The notes below the pieces were generated by a model. It was not told the origin of the DNA. It saw only the letters and a list, made by a program, of their open reading frames with translations, and searched no databases. Both the position numbers and the translations under genes were made by a program. 27,252 nucleotides of DNA from Clostridiaceae bacterium. Lineage in GTDB: Bacteria > Bacillota > Clostridia > Oscillospirales > Acutalibacteraceae. This document shows, piece after piece, positions 7,684-16,024 of this stretch. How positions within the stretch are numbered: position 1 is the stretch's first letter; each line of letters begins with the position of its first letter. The stretch is taken from the NCBI GenBank assembly GCA_904501675.1, contig CAJGCL010000012.1, forward strand, positions 1-27,252. The letters run 5' to 3'.

Positions 7684-8625
7684 TTACCATTCTCTCATTA
7701 TTTCGGGATTCTGGAATATTTCATCAAGTTTCTTGATAAATGGCATAACATCATTAAAGCCACCTATTCTGTGGTCAAACATAAGTGTTATAGGCAGAAG
7801 CTTTTTAATTCCTATATCAACTACACCCTGTTCGTTCTTGAAGGCGTATTCTGTATCTCTTATACTTCCCATAGCCATTAAGAAAGTCTGCGGAAAAAGA
7901 AGAGGTGTATATGTTACATTGCCGTTAAGACCTTCATACAAAGGGCCCCAGTTTGTAAGGCACACAGTACCTTCGCTAAGCTCTTCCATAAGAAGAATAG
8001 AGCCATCACGAGGGTTACGATGGAAATGGTCTTTGACCTTAGCAACCTTGTGCTTGCCAACATAGCCTGTAACAGTCTGTGCAATTGTTGGAACAACTGC
8101 ACCGCTGAGCATAAGGCCAACTGTTCTTTGGGCTATAACCTCAAACATAACCTTATCTATATCCGTCTTTTTAAGACGCTCTACAAGGTTATCTATCTGA
8201 GCGGAAAGCTCCTGAAGTGTTTTTCCTTCAGCTGCCTCCACCTTAAGCGGAAAGGTTTCGCCGTTTTCAAGAACAATAGGCATTGCAACATCAATATGCT
8301 TCTTTAAAACAATTGTACCGCAGGAAGATGTTGTGTTGAATTTAAGGTGAGCATTAAGCTTTGGTGCTTCCTTTAAGCCTTCAACAAGCACCTTCATCAT
8401 TATTGTATTAAATGATATGTGGTAACCGCATTCCTTTTTAAAGTTCTGAAATTCTTCCCAGAATCTTGTAAGGTCTGCTTCATAATTATATCCGCAAGTA
8501 GGAATATTACGCTGTGCCTTTGTGAGAATATAACCTGAAACTCTGCCTCTTAAGCCGAATGGCTTAACAGTGTCTCCTTTTTCTGGTCTGCCTAAAGCAC
8601 CATTTATAAACTTCTTGAAATCCAT
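7684..8625 (-). CDS. Stand-alone 2-oxoacid dehydrogenase E2-type acyltransferase domain, altered active site
   Basis: The 313 residues match the catalytic (CAT-like) domain of dihydrolipoyl acyltransferases: RNIPTCGYNYEADLT, then LVEGLKEAPKLNAHL, a VGLMLSG segment, and the C-terminal LMFDHRIGGFNDVMPF. There is no lipoyl domain and no E1/E3-binding domain, so it cannot be a normal E2 core. In the family the active site reads DHRxxDG; here the His is kept but the Asp position is Gly (DHRIGGF). Either catalysis is changed or the protein is non-enzymatic. The start at 8625 lies 2 bases after the stop of the OadG-like gene, so the three genes oadB, oadG and this one form one unit. A link to acyl-CoA handling by the decarboxylase is inference; the real acceptor is unknown. 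Confidence 0.75.
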   Translation of the reverse strand: MDFKKFINGALGRPEKGDTVKPFGLRGRVSGYILTKAQRNIPTCGYNYEADLTRFWEEFQNFKKECGYHISFNTIMMKVLVEGLKEAPKLNAHLKFNTTSSCGTIVLKKHIDVAMPIVLENGETFPLKVEAAEGKTLQELSAQIDNLVERLKKTDIDKVMFEVIAQRTVGLMLSGAVVPTIAQTVTGYVGKHKVAKVKDHFHRNPRDGSILLMEELSEGTVCLTNWGPLYEGLNGNVTYTPLLFPQTFLMAMGSIRDTEYAFKNEQGVVDIGIKKLLPITLMFDHRIGGFNDVMPFIKKLDEIFQNPEIMREW

Positions 8626-8627
8626 AA

Positions 8628-8807
8628 TTATTTTTCCTTTTTGTTTCCTGATTTATTGAGGATTGAAACTGAAAGAATAATTATACCAATAACAATGAAA
8701 ATACCAACCATACCGGCAACTGAGCAGAGAAGCGCTTCGCCGAAATTCTTAGTTGTAAATTCAAGTCCTATAGACTCTAAAAAACTCATCATAAGAAGAT
8801 TAAACAT
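8628..8807 (-). CDS. OadG-like small membrane subunit of a sodium-pumping decarboxylase (59 aa)
   Basis: A 59-residue protein between oadB and the acyltransferase gene, easily missed because of its length. It has a short N-terminal segment, one long hydrophobic helix (about residues 28-50, AGMVGIFIVIGIIILSVSIL) and a lysine-rich cytoplasmic tail (NKSGNKKEK), as in gamma/delta subunits (OadG, GcdD, MmdD) that tie the carboxyltransferase to the membrane beta subunit. AGGAGG lies 7 bases before the ATG at 8807; the oadB stop is 14 bases upstream. Sequence is too short for certain homology, so the call rests on topology, size and position. Confidence 0.72.
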   Translation of the reverse strand: MFNLLMMSFLESIGLEFTTKNFGEALLCSVAGMVGIFIVIGIIILSVSILNKSGNKKEK

Positions 8808-8821
8808 ACATATACCTCCTA

Positions 8822-9982
8822 TTATTTAGCAAAGAAGCTAAGAATCATACCACCGGCAATAACCGAGGCAACCTGACCTGAAACGTTAACGCCTGTTGCG
8901 TGCATAAGAAGGAAGTTCTGATTATCTTCCTCAAGACCAAGCTTATGAACAACACGGGATGACATTGGGAATGCAGAAATACCTGCAGCACCAATCATTG
9001 GGTTGAACTTCTTTCCTTCCGGAAGGAAAATGTTGAGGAACTTTGCAAAGAGAACGCCACCCGCTGTATCGAAAACGAAAGCAACAAGACCAAGACCAAG
9101 AATAAGAGCTGTTTCTATTGTAAGGAAATCCTGAGCGTTCATATTTCTTGCAACAGTGATACCGAGGAGAATTGTAATTAGGTTAGCAAGGGTTTTCTGT
9201 GCTGTTTCTGAAAGTGAATCAAGGACACCACATTCTCTGATAAGGTTACCAAACATAAGGAAACCGATAAGAACTGCTGACTGAGGTGAAACAACACCTG
9301 CAATAATTGAAACAACGATTGGAAAAAGAATTCTTGTTTTCTTGGAAACTGCTTTACCCTCGTATTTCATACGGATTTTTCGCTCTTTCTTAGTTGTAAG
9401 GAGCTTAATAATTGGTGGCTGAACCATTGGAACAAGAGCCATGTAAGAGTATGCCGCAACGATGATAGCACCGATATATTTAGAACCGAGTGTTGCTGCA
9501 ACAAAGATAGATGTGGGGCCGTCTGCCGCACCGATAATAGCAATAGATGCTGCTTCATTGATTGGGAAGAAAAGTGATGCAACTGAAAGTGTAAAGAAAA
9601 TACCAAACTGAGCTGCAGCACCGAAAATCATAAGCTTTGGATTTGAAAGAACAGGTCCAAAGTCAATCATAGCACCGATACCGATAAACAACAGAAGCGG
9701 GAATAATTCGTTTGCAACACCGGCATTGTAAAGAACTTCAATTGCACCGTGTTCAGAAATAACACCTTCTGTAAGAGCAAGTGGCAAGTTTACAAGGATT
9801 GTACCAAAGCCCATTGGTAAGAGGAGCGTTGGTTCCATGTCCTTAACAATAGCGCAGTAAATAAGCACGCCGCCTATTGCCCACATAATAAGCATAGGTA
9901 TAATTTCACTTACGAAATCCATACCCATAATGGCTTCGAAGATACTAATTATTTTAGTACCTAATTCCATTAAAGTTTCCAT
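8822..9982 (-). CDS. Sodium-translocating decarboxylase beta subunit (OadB/GcdB/MmdB type)
   Basis: Membrane subunit that decarboxylates carboxybiotin and pumps Na+ outward. The 386 residues are mostly hydrophobic with about ten helices, and carry the family signature GAADGPTSIF (151-160, Asp154), the GIGAMIDFGP segment (101-110) and a late AAGISAFPMSSRV motif. The ATG at 9982 is preferred to an upstream in-frame codon at 10012 because AGAAGGAAG precedes it and the promoter start falls between them. The substrate-specific carboxyltransferase (alpha) and biotin carrier are not in the window, so oxaloacetate, methylmalonyl-CoA or glutaconyl-CoA cannot be told apart. The adjacent divergent bioY fits the pump's need for biotin. 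Confidence 0.9.
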   Translation of the reverse strand: METLMELGTKIISIFEAIMGMDFVSEIIPMLIMWAIGGVLIYCAIVKDMEPTLLLPMGFGTILVNLPLALTEGVISEHGAIEVLYNAGVANELFPLLLFIGIGAMIDFGPVLSNPKLMIFGAAAQFGIFFTLSVASLFFPINEAASIAIIGAADGPTSIFVAATLGSKYIGAIIVAAYSYMALVPMVQPPIIKLLTTKKERKIRMKYEGKAVSKKTRILFPIVVSIIAGVVSPQSAVLIGFLMFGNLIRECGVLDSLSETAQKTLANLITILLGITVARNMNAQDFLTIETALILGLGLVAFVFDTAGGVLFAKFLNIFLPEGKKFNPMIGAAGISAFPMSSRVVHKLGLEEDNQNFLLMHATGVNVSGQVASVIAGGMILSFFAK

Positions 9983-10005
9983 AATCTTCCTTCTTTCTTT
10001 TTGAT

Positions 10006-10034
10006 TTGACAATAATTATATCATATGGTAGTAT
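10006..10034 (+). promoter_or_regulatory. Promoter of bioY
   Basis: Consensus TTGACA (10006-10011) and TAGTAT (10029-10034), 17 bases apart. The transcript would start near 10041, leaving about 14 bases including the GAGGTG RBS. No BirA-type TTAACC/GGTTAA palindrome is visible. Confidence 0.7.
10015..10023 (-). promoter_or_regulatory. Extended -10 promoter of the oadB operon
   Basis: On the minus strand TGATATAAT forms a TGn-extended consensus -10 (10015-10020 plus TG at 10022-10023), with no good -35. It lies inside the spacer of the divergent bioY promoter, so the two cannot be occupied by polymerase at once. Confidence 0.5.
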
Positions 10035-10054
10035 TTTTCGGCGAGGTGATATAA

Positions 10055-10594
10055 ATGAGCGAAAACAAAAACAAATTAAAAGGTTATATTTTAATTGCTC
10101 TGTTTTCTGCAATTATTGCAGTTTCTGCATTCATTACTATTCCCTCACCTGTACCCTTTACCTTGCAAGCATTAGGCGTTTTTTGCGCCCTTACTATTCT
10201 CGGGGGAAAACGAGGTTTACTCAGCATTATTCTTTACATTTTCTTAGGAATAATCGGGCTTCCCGTTTTCGCCGGATTTTCAGGAGGCCTAGGACACCTT
10301 ATGGGTGCTACGGGAGGATACATTTTAGGATTTATTTTCACAGCTTTCATTTATTGCTTTGCTACACGTTTTGGCAGCTCTTCAAAAATCAAAGCCGTTG
10401 GACTGATTTCAGGGCTTTTAGCTTGCTATCTTTTCGGAACCTTGTGGTACACAATTCTTTATCTTAAAGAACTCAGCCTTGAAAGCTTTGTTAGCGCTCT
10501 TCTTGTTTGCGTTGTACCATTTATTATTCCTGATTTAATTAAAATCGCTGTTGCGCTTTTAATAAGCCACAAGCTATCCGCCTTTAAAGTTTGA
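10055..10594 (+). CDS. bioY: Biotin-specific substrate component of an ECF transporter
   Basis: Membrane S-component that binds biotin and works with a shared energy-coupling module encoded elsewhere. The 179 residues give about six helices and the BioY pattern: IPSPVPFTLQALGVF near residue 29, GGKRGLLSIILYIFLG, and the diagnostic GLPVFAGFSGGLGHLMGATG. The start at 10055 has GAGGTG upstream. It is transcribed alone, divergently from the biotin-dependent decarboxylase genes, and ends at its own terminator at 10600. Supplying biotin to the decarboxylase is a contextual inference. Confidence 0.93.
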   Translation: MSENKNKLKGYILIALFSAIIAVSAFITIPSPVPFTLQALGVFCALTILGGKRGLLSIILYIFLGIIGLPVFAGFSGGLGHLMGATGGYILGFIFTAFIYCFATRFGSSSKIKAVGLISGLLACYLFGTLWYTILYLKELSLESFVSALLVCVVPFIIPDLIKIAVALLISHKLSAFKV

Positions 10595-10599
10595 CTTTT

Positions 10600-10627
10600 C
10601 TGCTTCCCCGAAGGGAAGCAGTTTTTT
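10600..10627 (+). terminator. Terminator of bioY
   Basis: Perfect 9-bp stem CTGCTTCCC / GGGAAGCAG with CGAA loop followed by six T residues. There is no T-run on the other strand, so it serves bioY only; its last T residues overlap the stop of the convergent mannosidase gene. Confidence 0.85.
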
Positions 10628-13094
10628 ATTTTACAATACCTTCAAGGAAATTGATTTCACGAACCTTCGTATCTCTATCTACCCTGAAAGTCTTAATTTC
10701 GTGCTTCTTAATATCAAACCAGAAACCGTTATCGAAAAGCTTACTCATCAGGTAGCCCTTTGAATCTTCAATACCCTTTGTTTCGTAAAGTCTTATAATA
10801 AGATCGCCTGAGCCATCCTCACATCTCTTTAATGCTGTAATATTCACGTTATCGAGGTTTGTATAAAGGAAGCAATCCTTTTGAGGAAGCTGACCCTTAT
10901 GATAGCTTTCAGGAACTGCAACCACATTATTATTGAAAATGTGAGCTTCTTTCACAACATCGCTGTTTTCAGCCTCGCCTGAGTGAAGGTAGATGCCGTA
11001 TGAGAAGCGGTTAAGACCTTCATCAGTAAAGTTGAAGTCTGCAGCAGGTCTGTCAGAATAGTGGTCTGCAAAAATTACATTTCTGAGAGCTGTTAATCTT
11101 AACTCTGCTCCAGGACAATCATAGCTGTATTTAGAATCGCTCATAACAGAGAGACCTACGCGCTTGCCATTCTTTGTAACTGTAAGGTCTGCCCAGTTAA
11201 GCGCAGGCTCCTCTTCGCCGTTACAAGGTCTTTTAATAAAGCTTGCAGGGATTTCATATGTGCTGATTTCTTCGTTTCCGCCAACTGGGAAAGCAAATTT
11301 AAGCATTGTGAATTTTTCCTGCCACATAGCCTTGCAATCAACACGGAGTGTTTTCTGTTTCTTTGCAAGGATGAATTCCTGAGTGAGATATGAATCGTTG
11401 AACTTATGCTTTGTGCGGATAACTGAACGTAAAGCACCGCTTTCAACGCGCTCAATGCTTACAAGCTCCATAAGACCCTTTACCTTGTGGAATTTGAAAA
11501 CATTGTGAGCCCATGTATCTGTAGATTCATCATCAATAACAGTAGGAATCGCAAGGAAGTTATCGCTCGCTAAATCCTCACCTGTTGATTTATCCACAAG
11601 ACTCTTGATAAAGCCTGTTTCCTTATCAAGCTCAACAGCAATATACTCGTTCTCCATAAAGAAATCCTGTTCACCGCCGAGTTCCTTCGGAGCCCTTAAA
11701 TCGCCATCAGGCTCAAGCCAGTATGTGTTATAACCAAAGCCCTGAACCTTTGCAAGGAACAATGTATCAAGGTGGTCATCATTTGTTCTTGATGAACGCA
11801 CATTCTGGAATGGAACATCGTTACCCTCGCTATCTGTAACACTCTTTGATGGGTGATACATTCTTACAGGGATTTCAATATCGTATGAATGAGGGTTAAA
11901 TACAACAACGGGTCTTGGGAAGCCGTTGTCTGCACCGGTGTAGTGGCGTGTTTCAAGAACCGGCTCACTTACTCCATCAACCCATGTATCTATTTTTCTT
12001 GCTATTTTGAGAACCGCATTATTATAAGCCTCAGATGCAATATTGAGCGCATAGCCCTCGGACTCCTTAACATCCTCATAGCTTTCCATAATTGAGCATC
12101 CGCAAAGAATATCATGGAACTGATTGAAGCAAACCTTTTTCCATGCATCCTTGAAGCGCTCTGTAGAAGGCTTTGAGCCTGTAACAAGAGAAGCAATTGT
12201 ATCCCACTTCTCTGATGCACCGAGAACATTTTCTGCCTTACGGTTAAGTGCCTTTACAAGAGAAGTTGCGCTGTAGCAACCGCTTGCGTGGTGCTGAAGC
12301 TCATCCTTCCATGATGGAATATTGAGGAAATCGTTATATATGTCATCAAAATAATCCTCAGGAGATGAGAATTCAAGGTCGTTAAAGCCTTCTTTTTCAA
12401 GGTTTGCCTTCAAGTACTCAATATCGCCCTTTGTAGGACCGCCACCGTGGTTACCAACGCCATAGAACATCATCATTCCGTGGCCTGTTTCTTCCACTCT
12501 CTTGTTGATTTCTTCAAGCTTTCTGTCTATATCCTCTTTACCGTGAGCAGTGTATCCTGTAGGTGTTCTGTAAGTAAGAACTCTTGAACCGTCCTCGCTA
12601 TCCCACCAGAAGAGGTTTTCGGGAATATCGCTGTTTTCGCGTATATCGGGACGTTGCATAACATAAGAATACATTCCGCCCTTGTTAAGAAGCTGAGGCA
12701 TCATTGCATTGTGGCCGAAGGAATCCACATTGTAACCTGTTCTGCAGGTGATACCAAATTTTTCGTAGTAATAAAGCTGGCTGTAAAGCGCCTGACGTGC
12801 AAAGCTCTCTGCCGACGGCATATTGCAGTCGGGCTGCACCCACCATCCGTTTACAGGCACCCATCTACCTTTTTTCACCATTGCTCTTATTTCCTCGAAC
12901 ATTTGAGGGTCTATCTGCTCAACCCATTCATAATAAGCAGCAGATGAGCAGGTGAAAACGAAATCATTATATTCATTTAATCTGTCGAGAGCGCTTCTGA
13001 AGGTCTGAAGAACTTCTGCGCAGCCCTCTTGCCAACGCCAGAGCCAAATTGGGTCAAGGTGGGCATTACCGATAAGTTTAATTGATTTTGACAT
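10626..13094 (-). CDS. Glycoside hydrolase family 38 alpha-mannosidase
   Basis: Hydrolyses alpha-linked mannose from glycans or glycan fragments. 822 residues with the GH38 layout: the metal site NAHLDPIWLW (His12, Asp14), the nucleophile motif GYNVDSFGH with Asp124, VGNHGGGPT, the mid-domain signature FNQFHDILCGCSI, and the C-terminal beta-rich region starting at VVVFNPHSYDIEI. There is no signal peptide, so it acts in the cytoplasm on imported oligosaccharides. Its ATG overlaps the stop of the upstream 599-residue gene as TAATG, showing tight coupling. Linkage preference (alpha-1,2, 1,3 or 1,6) cannot be read from the sequence. Confidence 0.93.
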   Translation of the reverse strand: MSKSIKLIGNAHLDPIWLWRWQEGCAEVLQTFRSALDRLNEYNDFVFTCSSAAYYEWVEQIDPQMFEEIRAMVKKGRWVPVNGWWVQPDCNMPSAESFARQALYSQLYYYEKFGITCRTGYNVDSFGHNAMMPQLLNKGGMYSYVMQRPDIRENSDIPENLFWWDSEDGSRVLTYRTPTGYTAHGKEDIDRKLEEINKRVEETGHGMMMFYGVGNHGGGPTKGDIEYLKANLEKEGFNDLEFSSPEDYFDDIYNDFLNIPSWKDELQHHASGCYSATSLVKALNRKAENVLGASEKWDTIASLVTGSKPSTERFKDAWKKVCFNQFHDILCGCSIMESYEDVKESEGYALNIASEAYNNAVLKIARKIDTWVDGVSEPVLETRHYTGADNGFPRPVVVFNPHSYDIEIPVRMYHPSKSVTDSEGNDVPFQNVRSSRTNDDHLDTLFLAKVQGFGYNTYWLEPDGDLRAPKELGGEQDFFMENEYIAVELDKETGFIKSLVDKSTGEDLASDNFLAIPTVIDDESTDTWAHNVFKFHKVKGLMELVSIERVESGALRSVIRTKHKFNDSYLTQEFILAKKQKTLRVDCKAMWQEKFTMLKFAFPVGGNEEISTYEIPASFIKRPCNGEEEPALNWADLTVTKNGKRVGLSVMSDSKYSYDCPGAELRLTALRNVIFADHYSDRPAADFNFTDEGLNRFSYGIYLHSGEAENSDVVKEAHIFNNNVVAVPESYHKGQLPQKDCFLYTNLDNVNITALKRCEDGSGDLIIRLYETKGIEDSKGYLMSKLFDNGFWFDIKKHEIKTFRVDRDTKVREINFLEGIVK

Positions 13095-14893
13095 TAGTTT
13101 GTGCCCTCCTCAATAAATCTGAAATATCTGCCTAACCAATAGGCAAAGGTGTATGGATAGCAACCTTCCACACATAAAGCTCCGCCACTGTCCTCATCCT
13201 TGAATTCAAGTGGATTTCTGTCATACTTAGCAATAAAGTGCTCATCATTAGGAAGCAGGCATGAGGTTTCATTATAATCACCCATCAATTCCTTTTTAGG
13301 AATATCGCGACGGGCACTGAGAGAAACCTTTGCAGCAAGACGTGAAACATTGAAGCGGTAGAACCATGTTCTGATTTTCTCTGCATCAGGCTTTGCATTC
13401 TCTGGGTCGCTGAGGAAGTATGGGAAGTCGTAACCCGGGTTATATTCGGGAGCAAGAGAATATCTCCAGCTTCTGAAAGCCGCTCTGTATTTTTTGAGAA
13501 GCTCCTCGTCCTTTTCAAGTGTACACAGACCCCAGAGAGAAAGAACTGCAAGCATATGGTCGCCATACATAATTTCTACTCTGTCTTCAACGCCACCCTG
13601 AATACTTACATGATGGAAGCGGTCATAGTGCTTATATGTTAAATCAGCATATCCTTTTTCTATAAGTTCATCATGAGTTTTTCTGAAAATGCCCTGCTCA
13701 CCTGTAAGGTGCATTGTAACATTAAGGTACATAAGCATCTGGCCTGCGTTAAGGCAAGCATCTGCCCAACCCATAGGGCTGTTGAAATATTCAAGATTCC
13801 ACTTTGCCCATGTTGTGTATTCACCACTTGCTTCTCTGAGAGCAAAGTTATTTGTAATCATGTGCATCGTAGTGTTTCTTGCAGCATTTTTAAGAAGCTC
13901 ATCATATTCAGGATCCTCAAGGCCTAAAAATTCGTGGGCTACAAGAAGGTGCATATAATGATGTGTGATTTCATCACTACTTGTGTCGCCTTTATATGTA
14001 ATGTCTGTATCTTCATTACCCTTTTCAGCGTAGTATTTACGAAGCCTCTCAGGAATAGGAGCATCCGCCTTAACCTCAAGACCAACTATGCCTCTTTCGC
14101 GTGCACCTGTTGTGTTAACACAAACTGCAGTAGCGCCATTCTTTTTATAAAAAAGACCATCATCTGGTATAGGCTCATCCTTGGTGTGATAGCTTCTTGC
14201 AACAAAGCCATCTCCTCTACCTGAAATATACATAAGAAGAAGGTTAGCTTCACTTGCTCTCAAAGCACTTTCGCGAGCCTTTATTGTATCCTCATGATAT
14301 TCTCCAAGCTCTCTTTTAAGAGTAGCGTAACGGAAGATTTCACCCATTGCGTGAGCAGATGAGAAGCTACCATCATTATCACTGCTGCCGTAAGGAAGGA
14401 TTGAATCAAGGTTACCTGCCTCTGAAAGATATTTCTGGCTGTACATGCCATGGCGAGCAACATATTTGTGAGATTCTTCGAGAAGCCTTTCAGCCTTCTC
14501 CTCCATAGACATGAGCACCATTGCAATGTGAGTTGCGCCATTATCTGTAAGCACCCACACACCGCAATCACCATCAGGCACAATAGCAGACACGTGATTA
14601 TCAAGTAAATCTCTGTGAGCGCTGAAATGCATTACCACATTTGAAAGACTTTCTGCCTTGCTGTCATAGCGAGTTACACCGCCGTTTGAGCCGTACCATT
14701 GGGCACCGTCTGCGCTTGTGCAAAAGCAGGTATAGTCCTTTTTGCGCTGCGGAAGAGGATACGGAAAATCTGACAAATCAGGCTTCTGAGGCTTCGACTC
14801 AAGAAGAGCCTTCGGTACCTCAATATCGAATTTTTTGAAATGTTTTACTACCCTTGTAAGCTGAGGGTAGAGCTTGATTGCTTCGGGCATCAT
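13094..14893 (-). CDS. Uncharacterised 599-aa protein with propeller-like N-terminus and helical body
   Basis: I do not recognise a named family. Residues about 50-130 contain two blade-like repeats resembling two-component-regulator propeller units: SADGAQWYGSNGGVTRYD and DGDCGVWVLTDNGATHI. From about 135 onward the protein is mainly helical, with aromatic and acidic patches (YGSSDNDGSFSSAHAMGEIFRYA, EYTTWAKWNLEYFNSPMGWA, RVEIMYGDHMLAVLSLWGL) that suggest an alpha/alpha toroid like many glycosidases and lyases. No signal peptide, so cytoplasmic. AAAAGGAG precedes tandem ATG codons at 14893 and 14890; the second is better spaced. It starts the transcript from the promoter at 14945 and is coupled to the GH38 mannosidase, so a role in breaking down the same glycan is likely but unproved. 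Confidence 0.7.
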   Translation of the reverse strand: MMPEAIKLYPQLTRVVKHFKKFDIEVPKALLESKPQKPDLSDFPYPLPQRKKDYTCFCTSADGAQWYGSNGGVTRYDSKAESLSNVVMHFSAHRDLLDNHVSAIVPDGDCGVWVLTDNGATHIAMVLMSMEEKAERLLEESHKYVARHGMYSQKYLSEAGNLDSILPYGSSDNDGSFSSAHAMGEIFRYATLKRELGEYHEDTIKARESALRASEANLLLMYISGRGDGFVARSYHTKDEPIPDDGLFYKKNGATAVCVNTTGARERGIVGLEVKADAPIPERLRKYYAEKGNEDTDITYKGDTSSDEITHHYMHLLVAHEFLGLEDPEYDELLKNAARNTTMHMITNNFALREASGEYTTWAKWNLEYFNSPMGWADACLNAGQMLMYLNVTMHLTGEQGIFRKTHDELIEKGYADLTYKHYDRFHHVSIQGGVEDRVEIMYGDHMLAVLSLWGLCTLEKDEELLKKYRAAFRSWRYSLAPEYNPGYDFPYFLSDPENAKPDAEKIRTWFYRFNVSRLAAKVSLSARRDIPKKELMGDYNETSCLLPNDEHFIAKYDRNPLEFKDEDSGGALCVEGCYPYTFAYWLGRYFRFIEEGTN

Positions 14894-14944
14894 AAAACTC
14901 CTTTTTACATTACATATTAAATGAGTCCAATTTTTGACATATAC

Positions 14945-14973
14945 ATTCTACCAAAAAGCTTTGTAAAGTGCAA
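14945..14973 (-). promoter_or_regulatory. Promoter of the 599-aa protein / mannosidase unit
   Basis: Minus strand TTGCAC (14968-14973) and TAGAAT (14945-14950) with 17 bases between. Start expected near 14938. With the terminator just upstream it makes the two glycan loci separate transcription units. Confidence 0.65.
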
Positions 14974-14981
14974 CATATAAA

Positions 14982-15030
14982 CAAAAATAATAATCACCTT
15001 TTTCAAAAATCTTTGAAAAAGGTGATTATT
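14982..15030 (-). terminator. Strong terminator after the sialidase-like gene
   Basis: A perfect 19-bp stem (14989-15007 / 15012-15030) with a 4-base loop, followed on the minus strand by ATTTTTG. The stop codon of the upstream gene lies 10 bases away. It separates the deoC transcript from the mannosidase transcript. Confidence 0.85.
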
Positions 15031-15040
15031 TTCCATTTTC

Positions 15041-16024
15041 TTATTTTGTAACTTTAACCTGCTGATACACTATACCTTCGCGTTGGTGAGTATATGTAAT
15101 ATGCAAAACATCGCCATCTGCCACCATTGCAGGATAACTGAATTCGTGGTCGCCCTCGGTAGGCTCGCATTTAAATATTTCGGTAAAGGTATCGCCACCA
15201 TCTGTTGATGCCATTAAAACAAGGGGTGCTCTGTCGCCCCAGTTTTCAAATATGGGGTTCATTATAAGAACAAGTGTACCATCATCCATTTTAACAATAT
15301 CAATACCGCTGTTGGGATTGCCCATTGGTGTCTCATATGCCTTGCACCATGTTTTACCGAAATCCTTGCTATCACTTCTGTAAATATGGCCCATATTTGT
15401 TCTTATGAGCATATGAAGACCGTTTTCGCTTTCCCACAATGTAGGCTGAATCATACCAACAGTTTTACCATTTTTCTTGCTTCTTAAAACAAAATTAGAA
15501 TGTTCATATGTTAGTCCATCATCCTTTGAAATATCAACAAAACACTTCCATGATTTTCTGAGAGATTCCTTTGAAGCAGGCGCAACAACAGTGCCGTCAG
15601 AAAGCCTTATTGCCTTATTTTTGACAGGCCCTCTGCCACCGTCATCATCTCCCGGAACAAGCACCTGTGGCTTTGAAAAGCTTTTGCCCCCATCCTTAGA
15701 AATTGCGTAGTATGTAACCCACTTGGGAATAGGCTTACCATATTTGAAATAGAGTATTATTTCGCCGTTTTTTCTGAGAAAAAGAACGGGATTCCAATGG
15801 GGAAGGGGTTCTCCGTCAACGGCTATGCTGTAGGGCTGTGCCCACTTACCGTTTTCGCGAACGCTTACCCATATTTTTACGTCATCGTTACCCTCTTTTG
15901 TGCCACCGAACCATGCAGAAACAACTGTTCCGTCAGCAAGTGGCAAAACAGTTGAAGCGTGGCAACTGTCTGTTACAGTTTTTGGTGGATAAATAAATTC
16001 ATTAACAAGAAATTCAGCTTTCAT
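15041..16024 (-). CDS. Sialidase-like BNR/Asp-box repeat protein, cytoplasmic
   Basis: A 327-residue six-bladed propeller of the BNR-repeat-like (sialidase superfamily) group. Asp boxes visible: SKDGGKSFSKP, SKDDGLTYEHS, SKDFGKTWCKA and STDGGDTFTEI. The N-terminal part reads TVTDSCHASTVLPLADGTVVSAWFGG, the usual entry strand, though the FRIP Arg motif of true exo-sialidases is not evident, so another glycan hydrolase or binding role is possible. No signal peptide. The start at 16024 is taken because AAAAGGATG precedes it; the frame is open further upstream inside the previous gene. It overlaps that gene by 11 bases and ends the deoC transcript at a terminator. Confidence 0.75.
   Translation of the reverse strand: MKAEFLVNEFIYPPKTVTDSCHASTVLPLADGTVVSAWFGGTKEGNDDVKIWVSVRENGKWAQPYSIAVDGEPLPHWNPVLFLRKNGEIILYFKYGKPIPKWVTYYAISKDGGKSFSKPQVLVPGDDDGGRGPVKNKAIRLSDGTVVAPASKESLRKSWKCFVDISKDDGLTYEHSNFVLRSKKNGKTVGMIQPTLWESENGLHMLIRTNMGHIYRSDSKDFGKTWCKAYETPMGNPNSGIDIVKMDDGTLVLIMNPIFENWGDRAPLVLMASTDGGDTFTEIFKCEPTEGDHEFSYPAMVADGDVLHITYTHQREGIVYQQVKVTK

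Noticed and set aside
10006..10467. A 153-residue plus-strand frame overlapping bioY
   Set aside because: It is the shifted frame of bioY, beginning inside the promoter -35; codon pattern and product are not protein-like.
12654..12947. Open frames antisense to the mannosidase and to nrdD, argS and other long genes
   Set aside because: Shadow frames without RBS or family motifs; the sense genes explain the coding signal.
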